Below the pieces are notes generated by a model. It was given only the letters and a program-made list of their open reading frames with translations. It was not told the DNA's origin and searched no databases. Below, one piece after another: positions 41,751 to 43,428 of a stretch of 43,428 nucleotides of DNA; position 1 is the stretch's first letter; each line of letters opens with the position of its first letter. The stretch lies in the NCBI GenBank assembly GCA_902760315.1, contig CACWFV010000029.1:1-43428 (forward strand), given 5' to 3'. The stretch is from an uncultured Bacteroidales bacterium (lineage in GTDB: Bacteria; Bacteroidota; Bacteroidia; Bacteroidales; Bacteroidaceae). The translations under genes and the position numbers were made by a program.

Positions 41751-43248
41751 CCGAATGAACTATAATCCCGATGTACTATCGTGTCTGGCTAACCTAAGCA
41801 ACGACGAAGTGTTTACTCCGCCACAACTGGCCAACCAGATGCTCGACATGCTGCCGCAAGAGCTGTTCCAGAGTCCCGACACGCGGTTTCTTGATCCCTG
41901 CACGAAGAGTGGCGTCTTTCTGCGCGAGATTGCCAAGCGGCTAATTGCAGGGTTGGCAGATAAGATTCCCGACCAGCAAGAGCGCATCAACCATATTATG
42001 CACCATCAGCTCTATGGTATTGCCATCACACGGCTGACCTCCATGATGAGTCGTCGAAGCCTTTACTGTTCGAAAGATGCCAGCGGCAAGTACAGTATCT
42101 CGCAGTTCGACAATGAGGACGGCAACGTCCGCTATCGTGACATCCGCCACTCGTGGGTGCAAGGCAAGTGCCGGTATTGCGGAGCCAGCCAAGAGGTCTA
42201 CGACCGCGGCAGCGATTTGGAATCCCATGCCTACGAGTTTATTCACACAGACAATCCTAATACATTATATAAAAATATGACTTTCGATGTAATTATCGGC
42301 AATCCGCCGTATCAGCTTGGCGATGGAGGAAATGCTGCAAGTGCAATGCCTCTTTATCATTTGTTTGTAGAACAGTCAAAAAGACTTCATCCTAAATATC
42401 TATTGATGATTATTCCTGCGAGATGGTATGCGGGCGGACGAGGCTTGGAAACATTTAGAGAGACGATGTTAAAAGATAAAAGGATTAAGCATTTAACTGA
42501 TTATGCTGATAGTAGTGAGTGTTTTCCTGGGGTTAATATTGCTGGAGGTGTGTGCTATTTTTTGTGGGATTGTAATTATAATGGGAACTGCGAAGTTAGG
42601 AATATTACCAAGGGAAATGAATTTACAATAGAACGCAGCCTTTCAGAGTATCATGTATTTGTACGTTCTAATTTTGCAATTAAATTGATAAGGAAGATTC
42701 AGGAAAAAGACTTTAAAAGTTTGTCTTCAATTGTCTATTCTAGTAATCCTTTTGGCTTTCGCACTTATGTTAGGGGCGAGAGCATGGAATTCCCAGGGGC
42801 TACCAAACTGATAACAAGTGAAGGCATCGGCTATGTTAAACGACATGACATAACAAAATGTCAAGAAGCAATTGATAAATACAATGTGATTCTAACACGT
42901 GCAATGTCTGGGGGCAATAAACCTGGATCAGACGGAAAATATCAGATTATACCATCAACTATGCGTGTTATGCTTCCCAATGAAATATGTGCAGAAACAT
43001 ATATCTGCATAGGTGCTTTTGAGACTCAAGAAGAAGGATTGAATCTACATTCATATTTATCGACCATGTTCGCTCGATTTTTAATGTTACAGGCAATGAC
43101 TGGAATTATGATTAATAAAGACGCATTTCAATTTGTCCCCCTCCAAGACTTCTCCAAGCCGTGGACGGACGAGGAACTCTATAAGAAGTACGGGCTGACG
43201 GACGAGGAAATCCAGTTCATCGAGTCGATGATTCGCCCGATGGAATAA
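41743..43248 (+). CDS. Eco57I-like DNA N6-adenine methyltransferase
   Basis: A 501-residue methyltransferase. Residues 19-60 hold VFTPPQLANQMLDMLPQEL and FLDPCTKSGVFLREI (motif I). A CRYC zinc-type pair is near residue 145, and DVIIGNPPYQLG (motif IV) near 181-192 is the catalytic site. The segment from about 200 to 470 would include the target-recognition domain. The end (PLQDFSKPWTDEELYKKYGL and onward) is a conserved C-terminus of Eco57I-type proteins. It belongs to a modification or restriction-modification system. Nuclease or helicase genes may lie past the right edge. The middle, from about 42240 to 43135, is far more AT-rich than the ends. Confidence 0.85.
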   Translation: MNNRMNYNPDVLSCLANLSNDEVFTPPQLANQMLDMLPQELFQSPDTRFLDPCTKSGVFLREIAKRLIAGLADKIPDQQERINHIMHHQLYGIAITRLTSMMSRRSLYCSKDASGKYSISQFDNEDGNVRYRDIRHSWVQGKCRYCGASQEVYDRGSDLESHAYEFIHTDNPNTLYKNMTFDVIIGNPPYQLGDGGNAASAMPLYHLFVEQSKRLHPKYLLMIIPARWYAGGRGLETFRETMLKDKRIKHLTDYADSSECFPGVNIAGGVCYFLWDCNYNGNCEVRNITKGNEFTIERSLSEYHVFVRSNFAIKLIRKIQEKDFKSLSSIVYSSNPFGFRTYVRGESMEFPGATKLITSEGIGYVKRHDITKCQEAIDKYNVILTRAMSGGNKPGSDGKYQIIPSTMRVMLPNEICAETYICIGAFETQEEGLNLHSYLSTMFARFLMLQAMTGIMINKDAFQFVPLQDFSKPWTDEELYKKYGLTDEEIQFIESMIRPME

Positions 43249-43305
43249 GCAAAAGAAAACAGAATAATAACACAGGCGCTCTTTGACAAGTTTCTGATTG
43301 GAAAG

Positions 43306-43337
43306 TTTGGAAGTTTCGTGGAAAGTCGTTATCTTTG
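43306..43337 (+). promoter_or_regulatory. Promoter of the gene at the right edge (TTTG-20-TATCTTTG)
   Basis: TTTG at 43306-43309 and TATCTTTG at 43330-43337 are 20 bases apart. The start would be near 43344, 17 bases before the next ATG, so this gene can be transcribed apart from the methyltransferase. Confidence 0.65.
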
Positions 43338-43360
43338 CATCGCAAAACATAAATATTGTA

Positions 43361-43428
43361 ATGAATGGAGATAATTCTGAACGATTACCACAAGAAGGTG
43401 AATGCCGAAATGAGGAAGAGTATGGAAT
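43361..43428 (+). CDS. N-terminus of an unidentified protein (partial, right edge)
   Basis: MNGDNSERLPQEGECRNEEE followed by Y and G before the window ends. The short acidic start does not identify a family. The gene has its own promoter and follows the methyltransferase by 112 bases, so a restriction nuclease or helicase subunit of the same system is a natural guess but is not supported by the sequence seen. Confidence 0.5.
   Translation, partial: MNGDNSERLPQEGECRNEEEYG

Overview
The window looks like the chromosome of a Bacteroidales bacterium, most likely in the Prevotellaceae. Four things point there: promoters of the Bacteroidetes type (a TTTG box about 19-21 bases before a TAnnTTTG box) ahead of most transcription units, few Shine-Dalgarno sites, a SusC/SusD pair and a Bat operon, and the order bL28-bL33-DUF4295-ftsY-rimO-HU. 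The genus is inference.

Positions 1-6.5 kb are a mobile element of integrative-mobilizable or phage-satellite type, with all genes on the minus strand. From right to left it holds a tyrosine recombinase, a small coiled-coil protein, two proteins that share a C-terminal domain (possibly RteC-like) on either side of a gene made of 26-residue repeats, an excisionase-like HTH protein, and a primase-polymerase fused to a VapE/SF3-type helicase. Four iteron-like repeats follow the helicase gene, and an IS3-family terminus runs off the left edge. The element is very rich in GATC while the chromosome beside it is nearly free of it. Between 6.45 and 7.08 kb lie a cluster of GTAAC boxes and a relic of an IS1595-like transposase.

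Positions 7-13 kb encode an RND tripartite efflux pump. Positions 13-16.2 kb hold map, tsaD, a stand-alone CinA C-terminal amidase, and the rpmB-rpmG-DUF4295 group. The rpmB copy has lost its middle and its frame. Positions 16.3-21.6 kb hold a histidine-kinase-like protein without a recognisable phospho-acceptor histidine, ftsY, rimO, a short HU-type protein, and an HU-membrane-LysM protein. Positions 21.7-30.6 kb are a MoxR/DUF58/Bat operon in which batB is fused to batC and batD to batE, each junction keeping what looks like a signal peptide, with a PAP2 phosphatase at the end. pheT and a YebC-family gene follow. On the minus strand come a small lipoprotein and a SusD/SusC pair with no neighbouring enzymes. 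A FNT-family channel gene is next.

Positions 40.7-43.4 kb hold an apparent DNA-modification locus: a promoter, a leader of about 280 nt able to form a long nested hairpin, a small protein with only the SAM-binding part of an N6-adenine methyltransferase, an Eco57I-like methyltransferase whose middle is much more AT-rich than its ends, and the start of another gene at the right edge. One arm of the leader hairpin recurs three bases before the first start codon, so the RNA could switch between two pairings. That leader and the broken rpmB are the observations I would check first.
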